DNA of 64,000 bases from Pseudomonas sp. LFM046 (GTDB lineage: Bacteria > Pseudomonadota > Gammaproteobacteria > Pseudomonadales > Pseudomonadaceae): the NCBI RefSeq assembly GCF_000949385.2, contig NZ_JYKO02000001.1, positions 1,264,620 to 1,328,619 on the forward strand. The letters run 5' to 3'. The first letter of the stretch is position 1. Every line of letters begins with the position of its first letter. The notes beneath the pieces were generated by a model that worked only from the letters and a program-made list of their open reading frames with translations, ran no database searches and was not told the DNA's origin. The position numbers and the translations under genes were made by a program. Below are positions 31,450-43,040 of the stretch, in pieces.

Positions 31450-32287
31450 CCTGGCCGGAAAGCCCGCCTTCAGTTTCAGCCGCCTGGCGATCCACGCCAC
31501 GCTGATCTTCGCCTGCGCCCTCTACCTGGTGCCGCTGGTGGTGATGCTGCTGACCAGCTTCAAGACGCCGGACGACATCCGCACCGGCAACCTGCTGTCG
31601 ATACCGGATGTGTTCACGGTGATCGGCTGGGCCAAGGCCTGGGCCAGCGTCGGGGGCTATTTCTGGAACTCGGTGAAGATCACCGTGCCGGCGGTGATCA
31701 TCTCCACCCTGCTCGGTGCGCTGAACGGCTACGTGCTGTCCATGTGGCGCTTCCGTGGTTCGCAGCTGTTCTTCGGCCTGCTGCTGTTCGGCTGCTTCCT
31801 GCCGTTCCAGGTGGTGCTGCTGCCGGCGTCCTTCACCCTCGGCCAGTTCGGCCTGGCCAACACCACCGGCGGCCTGGTGCTGGTGCACGTGGTCTACGGC
31901 CTGGCCTTCACCACGCTGTTCTTCCGCAACTTCTACGTGAGCATCCCCAATGCCCTGGTGCGGGCGGCGCGGCTGGACGGGGCGGGGTTCTTCACCATCT
32001 TCGGGCGCATCCTGCTGCCCATGTCGGTGCCGACCATCATGGTCTGCCTGATCTGGCAGTTCACCCAGATCTGGAACGACTTCCTCTTCGGCGTGGTGTT
32101 CGCCAGCGGCGACACCCAGCCCATCACCGTGGCCCTCAACAACCTGGTGAACACCAGCACCGGGGTCAAGGAATACAACGTCGACATGGCCGCCGCGATG
32201 ATCGCCGGCCTGCCCACCCTGCTGGTCTACGTATTCGCCGGCAAATACTTCCTGCGCGGCCTCACCGCCGGCGCCGTCAAAGGCTAG
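31442..32287 (+). CDS. gtsC: Glucose ABC transporter permease GtsC
   Basis: A 281-residue MalG/UgpE-type permease with an EAA loop (AARLDGAGFFTIFGRILLPMS). It partners GtsB. Its short overlap with gtsB and 11-bp gap to gtsD indicate one operon. Confidence 0.94.
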   Translation: MTSLAGKPAFSFSRLAIHATLIFACALYLVPLVVMLLTSFKTPDDIRTGNLLSIPDVFTVIGWAKAWASVGGYFWNSVKITVPAVIISTLLGALNGYVLSMWRFRGSQLFFGLLLFGCFLPFQVVLLPASFTLGQFGLANTTGGLVLVHVVYGLAFTTLFFRNFYVSIPNALVRAARLDGAGFFTIFGRILLPMSVPTIMVCLIWQFTQIWNDFLFGVVFASGDTQPITVALNNLVNTSTGVKEYNVDMAAAMIAGLPTLLVYVFAGKYFLRGLTAGAVKG

Positions 32288-32298
32288 GAGTCGCACCC

Positions 32299-33450
32299 AT
32301 GGCAACCCTCGAACTGCGCAATGTGAACAAGTCCTACGGCAGTGGCCTGGCGGACACCCTGAAGAACATCGAGCTGTCCATCGACTCGGGCGAGTTCCTG
32401 ATCCTGGTGGGGCCGTCCGGTTGCGGCAAGTCCACGCTGATGAACTGCATCGCCGGCCTGGAGAGCATCAGTGGCGGCGGGATCATGGTCGACGGCCAGG
32501 ACATCAGCGGCATGAGCCCCAAGGACCGGGACATAGCCATGGTGTTCCAGTCCTACGCCCTGTACCCGACCATGAGCGTGCGCGAGAACATCGCCTTCGG
32601 CCTGAAGATCCGCAAGCTGCCCCAGGTCGAGATCGACGCCGAAGTCGCCCGTGTGGCCAAGCTGCTGCAGATCGAGCACCTGCTGGAACGCAAGCCGGGC
32701 CAGCTCTCCGGTGGCCAGCAGCAGCGCGTGGCCATGGGCCGGGCGCTGGCGCGGCGGCCGAAGATCTACCTGTTCGACGAGCCGCTGTCGAACCTCGATG
32801 CCAAGCTGCGGGTGGAGATGCGCACCGAGATCAAGCTGATGCACCAGCGGCTGAAGACCACCACCGTCTATGTCACCCATGACCAGATCGAAGCCATGAC
32901 CCTGGGCGACAAGGTGGCGGTGATGAAGGACGGCATCATCCAGCAGTTCGGCACCCCGCAGCAGATCTACAACGACCCGGCCAACCTGTTCGTCGCCGGT
33001 TTCATGGGCTCGCCGCCGATGAACTTCATCCCCCTGCGCCTGCAGCGCCGTGACGGCGGCCTGGTGGGGCTGCTGGACAGCGCGGATGGCCATTGCGAGC
33101 TGCCCCTGGGCGAGGTCGCCGGAGCGTTGGAAGGGCGCGAGCTGATCCTCGGCATCCGCCCGGAGCAGATTCAGGTCGGCACCGGTGACCTGCGCGCCAT
33201 TCGCGCCGAAGTGCAGGTGTTGGAGCCCACCGGGCCGGACACCCTGGCCTTCGTCGAGATCAACCAGACCAAGGTCTGCGTGCGCCTGGCCCCGGATGCC
33301 GCGCCCAGGGTGGGGGACGCCCTGGAGCTGCAGTTCGCCCCGGACAAGGTGCTGCTGTTCGACGCGCAAAGCGGCGAGCGTCTCTGTGCTCCGCAAATGG
33401 CGGCAAGCCCTGAGCGGCCGGCCAGGGTGGCACAGCTCAAGGGCCTGTAG
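32299..33450 (+). CDS. gtsD: Sugar ABC transporter ATPase GtsD
   Basis: A 383-residue MalK/UgpC-type ATPase: Walker [10 protein letters not shown], signature LSGGQQQR, Walker [13 protein letters not shown] and H-loop VTHDQIEAM, then a C-terminal TOBE-like domain. It powers GtsABC uptake of glucose. Confidence 0.94.
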   Translation: MATLELRNVNKSYGSGLADTLKNIELSIDSGEFLILVGPSGCGKSTLMNCIAGLESISGGGIMVDGQDISGMSPKDRDIAMVFQSYALYPTMSVRENIAFGLKIRKLPQVEIDAEVARVAKLLQIEHLLERKPGQLSGGQQQRVAMGRALARRPKIYLFDEPLSNLDAKLRVEMRTEIKLMHQRLKTTTVYVTHDQIEAMTLGDKVAVMKDGIIQQFGTPQQIYNDPANLFVAGFMGSPPMNFIPLRLQRRDGGLVGLLDSADGHCELPLGEVAGALEGRELILGIRPEQIQVGTGDLRAIRAEVQVLEPTGPDTLAFVEINQTKVCVRLAPDAAPRVGDALELQFAPDKVLLFDAQSGERLCAPQMAASPERPARVAQLKGL

Positions 33451-33488
33451 GGGCGCCACGGAAACGATCCATCGCAACACAACAATAA

Positions 33489-34726
<1,238 letters not shown>

Positions 34727-34727
<1 letters not shown>

Positions 34728-35614
34728 TGCGCAGCGCCAGGCCGCATCGGGTGACGGCGGGGGAGGGCACGGACCATCCCCTCGCCGGCCTGCTGCGGCC
34801 GGCGTCCGGGCAGCCGTTCCGCTGGAGCGAACAGCAGGGGCGCGAACTGCTGCTGGTGGAGCATCCGCGCTGCCAGGCGGTGTTCAGCTGCCAGGGCGGT
34901 CAGCTGCTGCATTTCCAGCCGCGCGGCGAGCGTCCGCTGCTCTGGTGTGCCGCACGCTGGCCGCGCATCGGCGCCATCCGGGGCGGCGTGCCGGTCTGCT
35001 GGCCCTGGTTCGGCCGTCATCCCATGGAAGGCGGCTGGCCTCACCACGGCTGGGCGCGCCTTTCCGATTGGCGACTTATCCACAAGGAAGCCGATGCCGA
35101 GGGTGTACACCTGAAATGGCGTCTTGATCTGCACGATTGGCAGGTGGAGCTGGAAGCCCAGCTGGGTGAGCGCATGAGCCTGCAACTGGTGACCCGCCAC
35201 CGCGACAGTGAGCCCTGCGTGCTCAGCCATTCCCTGCATGCCTACTGGCGGGTCAGCGATGTGGCGCGAGTGGCGCTGCTGGGGCTGGATGGCGCCGAAG
35301 GCCGCGACCTGATGAGTCGCGATCCATGCCGGCAAGACGGCGAACTGCGGATCATCGACGGTTGCCACCGGGTATTTCAGCGCGGTGGCCGCGTGAAGAT
35401 TCAGGATGCCGGCTGGCAGCGTCGGCTGTGCATCGACGGAGGCACGAATCCCAATACCGTGGTCTGGCATCCCGGCAGCCGGCCGCTGTCCGAGGTGAGC
35501 TGGACGGAGGGGCTGGGGTTCGTCGCCGTGCAGGGCGCGGCTTGTGGAGAAAAAAGCGTCGAGCTGGCGGCGGGGGAGGAGGCGAGGTTGAGTGTGAAGG
35601 CGTGGGTGGGGTGA
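34727..35614 (+). CDS. D-hexose-6-phosphate mutarotase (aldose 1-epimerase family)
   Basis: A 295-residue YeaD-type mutarotase with GGVPVCWPWFGRHP, PHHGWARLSDW and FVAVQGAACG. It interconverts anomers of glucose 6-phosphate or related sugars, fitting its place between glucose uptake and zwf. The ATG at 34727 overlaps the porin stop. It is the last gene of the gts operon, followed by a REP pair. Confidence 0.88.
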
Positions 35615-35640
35615 TCGGGGGCTGGCCTGGTCACGAGCGG

Positions 35641-35731
35641 TGTAGGGGCGAATTCATTCGCCAAGCAGGCCGAAGGCCTGCCCGCCAACCCCGCAAGGGG
35701 CCGCTGCGCGACCCGTGGCGAATGAATTCGA
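35641..35731. repeat. GAATTC-family REP doublet (right end incomplete)
   Basis: Left unit TGTAGGGGCGAATTCATTCG and a right GGCGAATGAATTCG that lacks the CCCCTACA tail. It lies between the convergent mutarotase and hexR genes. Confidence 0.75.
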
Positions 35732-35749
35732 GGAGGCGGGGCGCTTCAC

Positions 35750-36619
35750 TCAGGAAGGCTCCTCATCCGCCGGATAGCGGCTGGCATTGAGGCTTTCCTT
35801 GATCTTGCGCAGGTGCGGCTGGAAGTCGACGCCGCGGCGCAGGGTCATGCCGGTGGCGAGCACGTCGAGCACGGTGAGCTGGATGATGCGCGAGGTCATC
35901 GGCATGTAGATGTCGGTGTCCTCCGGCAACGGGATGTCCAGGCTCAGGGTGCTGGCCTTGGCCAGGGGCGAGCCGGCTGCCGTGAGGCCGAGCACCGAGG
36001 CGCCGTTCTGCCGCGCCAGCCGCGCCACTTCCACCAGTTCGCGGGTGCGGCCGGTGTAGGAAATGATCACGAAGAGGTCACCCGTATGGGCCACCGACGC
36101 CAGCATGCGCTGCATCAGTACATCGGAATGGGCGCTGACGGCGAGGTTGAAGCGGAAGAACTTGTGCTGGGCATCCAGGGCCACGGAAGCCGAGGCGCCG
36201 AGGCCGAAGAAGTGGATCTGTCGGGCCTGGATCATCAGGTCCACGGCGCGACTGATCAGTTGCGGGTCCAGGTTCTGCAGGGCGCTGTCCAGGGAGGCGA
36301 TGGCGCTGCCGAAGATCTTCCGGGTGTAGGCCTCGGGGCCGTCGTCGGCGGCAACCGCCTGGCTCACGTAGGCGGCGCCGCTGGCCAGGCTCTGGGCCAG
36401 CTGCATCTTGAGTTCGGGGTAGCCGTTGACGCCGAAGGAGCGGCAGAAGCGGTTCACCGTCGGCTCGCTGACCTGCGCCGCCTGTGCCAGGGCGGCGATG
36501 CTGTAGCGGGTGGCCTGTTGCGGGTCGCGCAGGATCACTTCAGCGACCTTGCGCTCGGCCTTGTTGAGCTCGTCGAGGCGGTTCTGGATCTGTTCCAGCA
36601 GGTTGTGCACGCGGTCCAT
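35750..36619 (-). CDS. hexR: HexR, RpiR-family repressor of glucose catabolism
   Basis: A 289-residue RpiR-type regulator: an N-terminal helix-turn-helix ([22 protein letters not shown]) and a C-terminal SIS sugar-phosphate domain ([31 protein letters not shown]). HexR represses edd, zwf and gap operons and is released by KDPG. The start at 36619 has AGGA upstream. It diverges from zwf with a palindrome between them. Confidence 0.95.
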   Translation of the reverse strand: MDRVHNLLEQIQNRLDELNKAERKVAEVILRDPQQATRYSIAALAQAAQVSEPTVNRFCRSFGVNGYPELKMQLAQSLASGAAYVSQAVAADDGPEAYTRKIFGSAIASLDSALQNLDPQLISRAVDLMIQARQIHFFGLGASASVALDAQHKFFRFNLAVSAHSDVLMQRMLASVAHTGDLFVIISYTGRTRELVEVARLARQNGASVLGLTAAGSPLAKASTLSLDIPLPEDTDIYMPMTSRIIQLTVLDVLATGMTLRRGVDFQPHLRKIKESLNASRYPADEEPS

Positions 36620-36705
36620 TTGGGTTCCTGGAGAGGGGCCTGCAATCGGTGGCCTATCGTACTGAGCGCACCCAGGCGGAGCCACCGTAATCTCGGATGT
36701 TGGTA

Positions 36706-36727
36706 AATGTAGTTTTATTACTACATT
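36706..36727. promoter_or_regulatory. HexR-type operator between hexR and zwf
   Basis: A 22-bp palindrome: AATGTAGT, a six-base centre TTTATT, and ACTACATT. It lies 87 bp from the hexR start and 66 bp from the chosen zwf start, as expected for a HexR site with autoregulation. It fits the TGTA-N-TACA form better than the TTGT-N7-ACAA form seen at edd. Confidence 0.7.
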
Positions 36728-36792
36728 TTGTCTTGCTGTAACGCATTCCAAGGTGTATTCATACGCTCATGTTTGATGGAAGAACAAATATC

Positions 36793-38262
36793 ATGGCCTC
36801 ACGACCTGTCGAACCCTGCACCGTTGGCCTGTTTGGCGCCTTGGGCGACCTGGCGCTCCGCAAGCTCTTTCCGGCCCTCTACCATCTGGATTGCGCAGGG
36901 CTGCTGCCCGCAGAAACGCGCATTCTCGCCATGGCTCGGGAGGACGGCGAGCCGGCCTCGCGGCTGGCCACCATCGGCGAGCACCTGCGTCGTCATGTGC
37001 CGGCCGGGGAGCTGGAGGAGGGCGCCGTGCAGCGCTTCATGGCGCGCCTGGACTACCTGTCGATGGACTTCCTCGAAGCCGACGGTTACGCGGCACTGGC
37101 GGACAGGCTGGGGCCGGCGATGCGGTTCATCGCCTACTTCGCCACGCCCGCTGCGGTCTACGGCTCGATCTGCGCGGGGCTGGCTTCGGTGGGGCTCGCC
37201 GAGCGGACCCGTGTGGTGCTGGAGAAGCCCATCGGCCATGACCTGGAATCCTCCCGTGCGGTGAACGAGGCCGTGGCGGCCTACTTCCCCGAAGACCGCA
37301 CCTACCGGATCGACCATTACCTGGGCAAGGAGACGGTGCAGAACCTGATCGCCCTGCGCTTTGCCAACAGCCTGTTCGAAACCCAGTGGAACCAGCACCA
37401 CATCTCCCACGTGGAAATCACCGTGGCCGAGCAGGTGGGCATCGAGGGTCGCTGGGGCTACTTCGACCAGGCCGGTCAGCTGCGCGACATGATCCAGAAC
37501 CACTTGCTGCAGCTGCTCTGCCTGATCGCCATGGACCCACCCAGCGACCTCTCCGCCGACAGCATCCGCGACGAGAAGGTGAAGGTGCTCAAGGCCCTGG
37601 CGCCCATCGCCCCGGAACAACTGGGCCAGCAAGTGGTGCGTGGCCAGTACGTGGCCGGCAACATCCTCGGCAAGTCCGTGCCGGGCTACCTGGATGAGGA
37701 GAACGCCAACGCCGAGAGCCACACGGAAACCTTCGTCGCCCTGCGGGCGGAGATCCGCAACTGGCGCTGGTCGGGCGTGCCCTTCTACCTGCGTACCGGC
37801 AAGCGCATGCCGCAGAAGCTGTCCCAGATCGTCATACACTTCAAGGAACCGCCGCACTACATCTTCGCCCCCGAGCAGCGGCCGCTGATCAGCAATCGCC
37901 TGATCCTCCGCCTGCAGCCGGACGAAGGTATCTCCCTGCAGGTGATGACCAAGGACCAGGGCCTGGACAAGGGCATGCAGCTGCGCAGCGACCCGCTCCA
38001 GCTGAGCTTCTCCAACACCTATCGCAGCGCGCGTATCCCCGATGCCTACGAGCGGCTGCTGCTGGAAGTGATGAAAGGCAACCAGAACCTCTTCGTGCGC
38101 AAGGATGAAATCGAGTACGCCTGGAAGTGGTGCGACCAGCTGATCGCCGGCTGGCGGCAGCAGGGCGACGCACCCAAGCCCTACGCGGCGGGAACCTGGG
38201 GGCCGGTGGCCTCCATCGCATTGATCACCCGTGATGGCAGGAGCTGGTATGGCGATCTGTAA
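36793..38262 (+). CDS. zwf: Glucose-6-phosphate 1-dehydrogenase
   Basis: A 489-residue enzyme, the usual length. It has the NADP fold [16 protein letters not shown] near the N-terminus and the substrate motif [13 protein letters not shown]. It oxidises glucose 6-phosphate to 6-phosphogluconolactone. A start at 36769 is possible; 36793 has a GGAAG site and matches family length. pgl overlaps its end by 14 bp. Confidence 0.95.
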   Translation: MASRPVEPCTVGLFGALGDLALRKLFPALYHLDCAGLLPAETRILAMAREDGEPASRLATIGEHLRRHVPAGELEEGAVQRFMARLDYLSMDFLEADGYAALADRLGPAMRFIAYFATPAAVYGSICAGLASVGLAERTRVVLEKPIGHDLESSRAVNEAVAAYFPEDRTYRIDHYLGKETVQNLIALRFANSLFETQWNQHHISHVEITVAEQVGIEGRWGYFDQAGQLRDMIQNHLLQLLCLIAMDPPSDLSADSIRDEKVKVLKALAPIAPEQLGQQVVRGQYVAGNILGKSVPGYLDEENANAESHTETFVALRAEIRNWRWSGVPFYLRTGKRMPQKLSQIVIHFKEPPHYIFAPEQRPLISNRLILRLQPDEGISLQVMTKDQGLDKGMQLRSDPLQLSFSNTYRSARIPDAYERLLLEVMKGNQNLFVRKDEIEYAWKWCDQLIAGWRQQGDAPKPYAAGTWGPVASIALITRDGRSWYGDL

Positions 38263-38962
38263 TCTCGACCTGCCGTCGCAGGTCACCGGGCTCAGCCTCG
38301 GCAGCCCTGAACAACTGGCCGGTGAGCTGGCCATTACCGTGGCCAACGCCCTACGCGCGGCCATCGACACCCGTGGTTCGGCCGTGCTGGTGGTGTCCGG
38401 CGGGCGCAGCCCGGTGGCGTTCTTCGAGCGTCTTTGCGGCCAGACCCTGGACTGGTCGAAAGTCACCATCAGCCTGGCCGACGAGCGCTTCGTGCCGGTC
38501 AGCCACGCTGACAGCAACGAAGGCCTGGTGCGCGTCCACCTGCTGAAGGGCGAGGCCGCCAGCGCGCGCTTCCTCGGCCTCTATCAAAGCGCGCCGAACC
38601 TGGAGGAAGCAGCACGCCTGGCTGACGCGGCCCTGGCCGAGCTGGGCGTCATCGACGTGCTGGTGCTGGGCATGGGCGAGGACGGTCACACCGCCTCGCT
38701 GTTCCCCGGCAGTCCGAACCTTGAGAAAGCCCTGAGTGCCACCTGTTCGCAGCGCTGCCTGCCGATGCAGGCGCCCAGCGTGCCGCGCCAGCGCCTGAGC
38801 CTGACGCTACCGGTCTTGGCCGGTGCTCACCTGACCCTGCTGGCCGTGCAGGGCCTGGCCAAACTGGCCACGCTGGCCGATGCCCTGGCGGGTGACGACG
38901 TGGCGGCCATGCCGATCCGCGCCTTCCTCCGTCGTCCCCTTGAAATTCACTGGTGCCCCTGA
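38249..38962 (+). CDS. pgl: 6-phosphogluconolactonase
   Basis: A 237-residue DevB-type lactonase: [24 protein letters not shown] and [16 protein letters not shown]. It hydrolyses the zwf product. AGGAG upstream and overlap with zwf support the start at 38249. Confidence 0.94.
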   Translation: MAICNLDLPSQVTGLSLGSPEQLAGELAITVANALRAAIDTRGSAVLVVSGGRSPVAFFERLCGQTLDWSKVTISLADERFVPVSHADSNEGLVRVHLLKGEAASARFLGLYQSAPNLEEAARLADAALAELGVIDVLVLGMGEDGHTASLFPGSPNLEKALSATCSQRCLPMQAPSVPRQRLSLTLPVLAGAHLTLLAVQGLAKLATLADALAGDDVAAMPIRAFLRRPLEIHWCP

Positions 38963-38978
38963 GCCCGAAGGAACGCCC

Positions 38979-39668
38979 ATGACCAGTCTCCCCAACAGCC
39001 GGGCCGCCAACCGTGACGCGGTGCCGAGCATGGCCGACAAGGCTGCCCTGATCGACGTACTTTGCGGCGCCGCGCGCATCCTTCCGGTGATTACCATCGA
39101 GCGCGAGCAGGATGTGCTGCCGCTGGCCGATGCGCTGGCCGCTGGCGGCCTGCACACGCTGGAAATCACCCTGCGCTCCGAACATGGCCTCTCCGCCATC
39201 CGCACCCTGCGTGAGCAGCGCCCGGAGCTCTGTGTGGGCGCCGGCACCGTGCTCGATGAGTGGATGCTTGCCGAAGCGGAAGCCGCAGGCTCGCAGTTCA
39301 TCGTGACCCCCGGTTGCACCGCCGAGCTGCTGCGCGCCGGGGTCTACAGCCCGCTGCCCTTGCTGCCGGGTATCAGCAGTGCCTCGGAAATCATGCTCGG
39401 CTACGCCCTGGGCTACCGCCGCTTCAAGCTGTTCCCGGCGGAAGTCTGCGGTGGGGTGAAGGCGCTGAAGGCCTTTGGCGGACCGTTCCCGGGCATCCGG
39501 TTCTGTCCCACCGGCGGGGTGACTCCCGACAACCTGCTGGACTACATGGCACAGCCCAACGTGATGTGCGTGGGCGGCACCTGGATGATGGACAAGGAAT
39601 GGATCCGCAGCGGCGACTGGCAGCGTATCCAGGAAACCACGGCAGCGGCATTGGAGCTGTTGCACTGA
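38979..39668 (+). CDS. eda: KDPG aldolase
   Basis: A 229-residue 2-keto-3-deoxy-6-phosphogluconate aldolase. E62 and R66 lie in LEITLRSE, GAGTVLDE follows, and the Schiff-base Lys is K150 in RFKLFPAE. It splits KDPG into pyruvate and glyceraldehyde 3-phosphate. It is the last gene of zwf-pgl-eda, followed by a REP doublet. Confidence 0.95.
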   Translation: MTSLPNSRAANRDAVPSMADKAALIDVLCGAARILPVITIEREQDVLPLADALAAGGLHTLEITLRSEHGLSAIRTLREQRPELCVGAGTVLDEWMLAEAEAAGSQFIVTPGCTAELLRAGVYSPLPLLPGISSASEIMLGYALGYRRFKLFPAEVCGGVKALKAFGGPFPGIRFCPTGGVTPDNLLDYMAQPNVMCVGGTWMMDKEWIRSGDWQRIQETTAAALELLH

Positions 39669-39696
39669 CGTCCGGCACAGCACGTTCTGCATTTTT

Positions 39697-39795
39697 TGTG
39701 GGAGCGATTTCAATCGCGATGCAGGCCGCAGGCCTGCCCTGCAAGATCCAATAGGGGGCACTGCGTGCCCCTTGGCGAATGAATTCGCCCCTACA
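39697..39795. repeat. GAATTC-family REP doublet, 99 bp
   Basis: The left unit TGTGGGAGCGATTTCAATCG has diverged; the right unit GGCGAATGAATTCGCCCCTA is intact. The middle contains the CAGGCC/GGCCTG and GGGGGCA/TGCCCC stems found in the other members. Confidence 0.8.
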
Positions 39796-39932
39796 GGTTT
39801 CTACCCACTTTTGATCCAGGCCGATCCCCGTGCGGGAACGAATTCCGCCAAACGGATTGCTGAAACGATTTACCAAACGAATAAACCGCGCTAAAACCGA
39901 CTTCCAGTGGTTCCGACCCAGAGGAAAGTGCA

Positions 39933-41558
39933 ATGACCCACAACAACAACCTCGACGCCCTGTTCCCCACTGCCGACCAGATCCCCGAACGCTATCGCCC
40001 CGGCGCGCCCATCGAGCAGCGCGAATATTTGGTGAACGGCGAACTGCTGCGCTGGGACGGCTCGCTGGCCGCGGTGCGCAGCCCGATCTACCTGGCCGGC
40101 GACCAGGGCGATGCACAAGTGGTGCTGGGCAGCACGCCGCTGCTGGATGCCGACGCCGCCCTGGCCGCGCTGGACGCCGCAGTGACCGCCTATGACCACG
40201 GCCAGGGCCTGTGGCCGACGATGCGGGTCGCCGAGCGCATCCAGCACGTGGAGAAATTCCTCGCCCGCATGCGCGAGCAGCGTGAAGCGGTGGTCAGGCT
40301 GCTGATGTGGGAAATCGGCAAGAACCTCAAGGATTCGGAGAAGGAGTTCGATCGCACCTGCGATTACATCGTCGACACCATCGAGGCGCTCAAGGAGCTG
40401 GATCGCCGTTCCAGCCGCTTCGAGCTGGAACAGGGCACCCTTGGCCAGATCCGCCGCGTGCCCCTGGGCGTGGCGCTGTGCATGGGGCCCTACAACTACC
40501 CGCTGAACGAGACCTTCACCACGCTGATTCCGGCGCTGATCATGGGCAACACCGTGGTGTTCAAACCGGCCAAGTTCGGCGTGCTGCTGATCCGTCCGTT
40601 GCTGGAAGCCTTCCGCGACAGCTTCCCGGCTGGCGTCATCAACATCATCTACGGCCGTGGCCGCGAGACCGTCAGCGCCATCATGGCCAGCGGCAAGGTG
40701 GATGTGTTCGCCTTCATCGGCACCCACTCGGGCGCTGCCGACCTGAAGAAGCTGCACCCGCGCCCGCACCGCCTGCGCGCCGCCCTGGGCCTGGACGCCA
40801 AGAACCCCGGCATCGTCCTGCCCAAGGTCGATCTGGACAACGCGGTCAGCGAAGCCATCACCGGCGCGCTGTCCTTCAACGGCCAGCGCTGCACGGCGCT
40901 GAAGATCCTCTTCGTCCACGAAGACGTGATCGACCCCTTCCTCGACAAATTCTGCGCCAGGCTGGCCAAGCTCAAGCCCGGAATGCCCTGGGAGGAGGGC
41001 GTCGCCCTGACGCCTCTGCCTGAGCCGGGCAAGGTCGATTTCCTCAATACGCTGCTGGAAGATGCCGTGGCCAAGGGTGCCAGGGTGGTCAATCCGGGAG
41101 GCGGCAGCCATCGGCAGAGCTTTTTCTACCCCGCCGTGCTGAGCCCGGTCAGTCCGGACATGCGTCTCTACAACGAAGAACAGTTCGGTCCGCTGATTCC
41201 GGTGGTGCCCTACCGCGAGCTGGATGAGGTGATCGACTACGTCCTGCACTCCGACTACGGCCAGCAGCTCAGCCTGTTCGGCAACGATCCGGCGCAGGTG
41301 GGGCGCCTGGTGGACGCCTTCGCCAACCAGGTGGGCCGGATCAACATCAACGCCCAGTGCCAGCGTGGCCCGGACACCTTCCCCTTCAACGGCCGCAAGA
41401 ACTCGGCGGAGGGGACGCTGTCGGTACATGACGCCCTGCGCGTGTTCTCCATCCGCACCCTGGTGGCGACGAAGTTCCAGGAGGACAACAAGCAGCTGGT
41501 CAGCGACATCATCCGCAATCGCGAGTCGAACTTCCTGACTACTGATTACATCTTCTGA
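39933..41558 (+). CDS. gapN: NADP-dependent glyceraldehyde-3-phosphate dehydrogenase-like ALDH
   Basis: A 541-residue aldehyde dehydrogenase superfamily protein of the non-phosphorylating GapN type, with PLGVALCMGPYNYPLNETF, the nucleophile in FNGQRCTALK and the tail FPFNGRKNSAEG. It should oxidise glyceraldehyde 3-phosphate directly to 3-phosphoglycerate with NADP. The usual ELGGK Glu motif reads GLDAK here, so the general-base Glu is not at its normal place. It directly follows eda, whose product it would use. Confidence 0.85.
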   Translation: MTHNNNLDALFPTADQIPERYRPGAPIEQREYLVNGELLRWDGSLAAVRSPIYLAGDQGDAQVVLGSTPLLDADAALAALDAAVTAYDHGQGLWPTMRVAERIQHVEKFLARMREQREAVVRLLMWEIGKNLKDSEKEFDRTCDYIVDTIEALKELDRRSSRFELEQGTLGQIRRVPLGVALCMGPYNYPLNETFTTLIPALIMGNTVVFKPAKFGVLLIRPLLEAFRDSFPAGVINIIYGRGRETVSAIMASGKVDVFAFIGTHSGAADLKKLHPRPHRLRAALGLDAKNPGIVLPKVDLDNAVSEAITGALSFNGQRCTALKILFVHEDVIDPFLDKFCARLAKLKPGMPWEEGVALTPLPEPGKVDFLNTLLEDAVAKGARVVNPGGGSHRQSFFYPAVLSPVSPDMRLYNEEQFGPLIPVVPYRELDEVIDYVLHSDYGQQLSLFGNDPAQVGRLVDAFANQVGRININAQCQRGPDTFPFNGRKNSAEGTLSVHDALRVFSIRTLVATKFQEDNKQLVSDIIRNRESNFLTTDYIF

Positions 41559-41587
41559 GGATCTACCCTTGTGGGGCTTTGGCTTTC

Positions 41588-41685
41588 TGTAGGGGCGAAT
41601 TCATTCGCCAAGCAGGCCGAAGGACTGCCCTGCAGGGTCAATTGGGGGCACTGCGTGCCCCTTGGCGAATGAATTCGCCCCTACA
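41588..41685. repeat. GAATTC-family REP doublet, 98 bp, best preserved copy
   Basis: TGTAGGGGCGAATTCATTCG at the left is mirrored by CGAATGAATTCGCCCCTACA at the right. Inner stems: AGGCCG..., and GGGGGCAC/GTGCCCC. The whole can fold into one long cruciform. Confidence 0.85.
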
Positions 41686-41721
41686 AGAAACCGGCCCGAT
41701 AGTGGTCAATGGAGACACCCC

Positions 41722-42543
41722 ATGCCCCGCCCCATCAGCCGGGACACCCGGCTCTGCATGTCGCTGTCCGGCCGCCCCGGCAACTTCGGCACGCGCTTCC
41801 ACAACTACCTCTACGAAGCCCTCGATCTCGACTTCATCTACAAGGCCTTCACCACCACCGACCTGCCGGCGGCCATTGGTGGCATCCGCGCCCTGGGCAT
41901 TCGCGGTTGCGCGGTCTCCATGCCGTTCAAGGAGGCCTGCATCCCGCTGCTGGATGAGCTGGACGCCTCGGCGTCGGCCATCGATTCGGTCAACACCATC
42001 GTTGCCGACAACGGCCGGTTGAAGGGTTACAACACCGACTACAGCGCCGTGGCCAGTCTGCTGGCGAGCCACGGCGTGCCCCGGGATATCGACTTTGCCC
42101 TGCGCGGCAGCGGCGGTATGGCCAAGGCGGTGGCCAGCGCCTTGCGCGACAGCGGTTTCCGCCATGGCCGCATCATTGCCCGCAACGCCGCCGCCGGCCC
42201 GGCCCTGGCTGAAAGCTGTGGCTACGAATGGCAGCCGGAACTGGGCGAAGCGCGCCCGCGGATGCTGGTCAATGTCACCCCACTGGGGATGGAAGGCGGA
42301 CCGGAGGCCAATGCCCTGGCCTTTACCCGGCAACAGGTCGAAGCAGCGGAATGGGTCTTCGATGTCGTGGCCCTGCCGGTGGAAACCCCGCTGATCCGTC
42401 TCGCCCGCGAGCTGGGCAAGCCGGTGATCACCGGCGCCGAGGTGATCGTGCTGCAGGCGGTGGAGCAGTTCGTGCTCTACACCGGCATCCGGCCGGAGGC
42501 GGGGTTGATCGAGAAGGCAGCGGCGTACGCAAGGGCGGTGTAG
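41722..42543 (+). CDS. Shikimate 5-dehydrogenase-like protein
   Basis: A 273-residue AroE superfamily protein. The catalytic Lys (SMPFKEACI) and Asp (GYNTDYSA) are present, with a dinucleotide-binding RGSGGMAKAVASAL. The usual N-terminal shikimate-binding SxSPxxHN motif is altered (SLSGRPGNFGTRFHNYLY), so it is probably a paralogue acting on a related substrate, not the main AroE. A GGAG site precedes the start. It converges with iacR. Confidence 0.82.
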   Translation: MPRPISRDTRLCMSLSGRPGNFGTRFHNYLYEALDLDFIYKAFTTTDLPAAIGGIRALGIRGCAVSMPFKEACIPLLDELDASASAIDSVNTIVADNGRLKGYNTDYSAVASLLASHGVPRDIDFALRGSGGMAKAVASALRDSGFRHGRIIARNAAAGPALAESCGYEWQPELGEARPRMLVNVTPLGMEGGPEANALAFTRQQVEAAEWVFDVVALPVETPLIRLARELGKPVITGAEVIVLQAVEQFVLYTGIRPEAGLIEKAAAYARAV

Positions 42544-42566
42544 GGGATGAGCCACCTTTGGACGGC

Positions 42567-43040
42567 TCAATCCTCCGGCAGGTTCGCGTAGATCTTTTCC
42601 AGGGTGCCGTTGAGCTTGGTGATCTGGGCTTCGGTGAGGTCCTTGAAGCTGTTGGTGAAAATGTGCGCGGTGTTCACCTGGATCTCTTCCACCATGTGCC
42701 GGCCCTTATCGGTGATGGTCACCTGGGTGACGCGGCCGTCGCTGCTGCAAGGCGCGGTGTCCACCAGGCCGTCGTCCTTCATGCGGTAGACGATCTTGGT
42801 GACGGTGGAGAGCTTGGCGATGGCGTGCTCGGAAATCTCCGAGATGCTCGACTGGCCGTTCTCCTTGAGGATGAAGAGGATGCGCCAGCGCGGGATGTCC
42901 AGGTCGATCTTCTTCAGTGTCTTTTCCATGGCCATGTTGTAGCGGCCGTAGACGCGGGCGATCCAGTAGAAGGGGAATTCTTCCTTCTTGAAGTCGTCGC
43001 TGGCGGGGTTGTAACGGTTGAGGCGCTTCTTCGGGCTCAT
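42567..43040 (-). CDS. iacR: MarR-family regulator IacR
   Basis: A 157-residue MarR protein with winged-helix HTH (SSISEISEHAIAKLSTVTKIVYRM) and wing SDGRVTQVTITDKG. Its place, divergent from the iac operon across a long AT-rich gap, matches IacR, which represses iac genes until indole-3-acetate binds. Confidence 0.88.
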   Translation of the reverse strand: MSPKKRLNRYNPASDDFKKEEFPFYWIARVYGRYNMAMEKTLKKIDLDIPRWRILFILKENGQSSISEISEHAIAKLSTVTKIVYRMKDDGLVDTAPCSSDGRVTQVTITDKGRHMVEEIQVNTAHIFTNSFKDLTEAQITKLNGTLEKIYANLPED

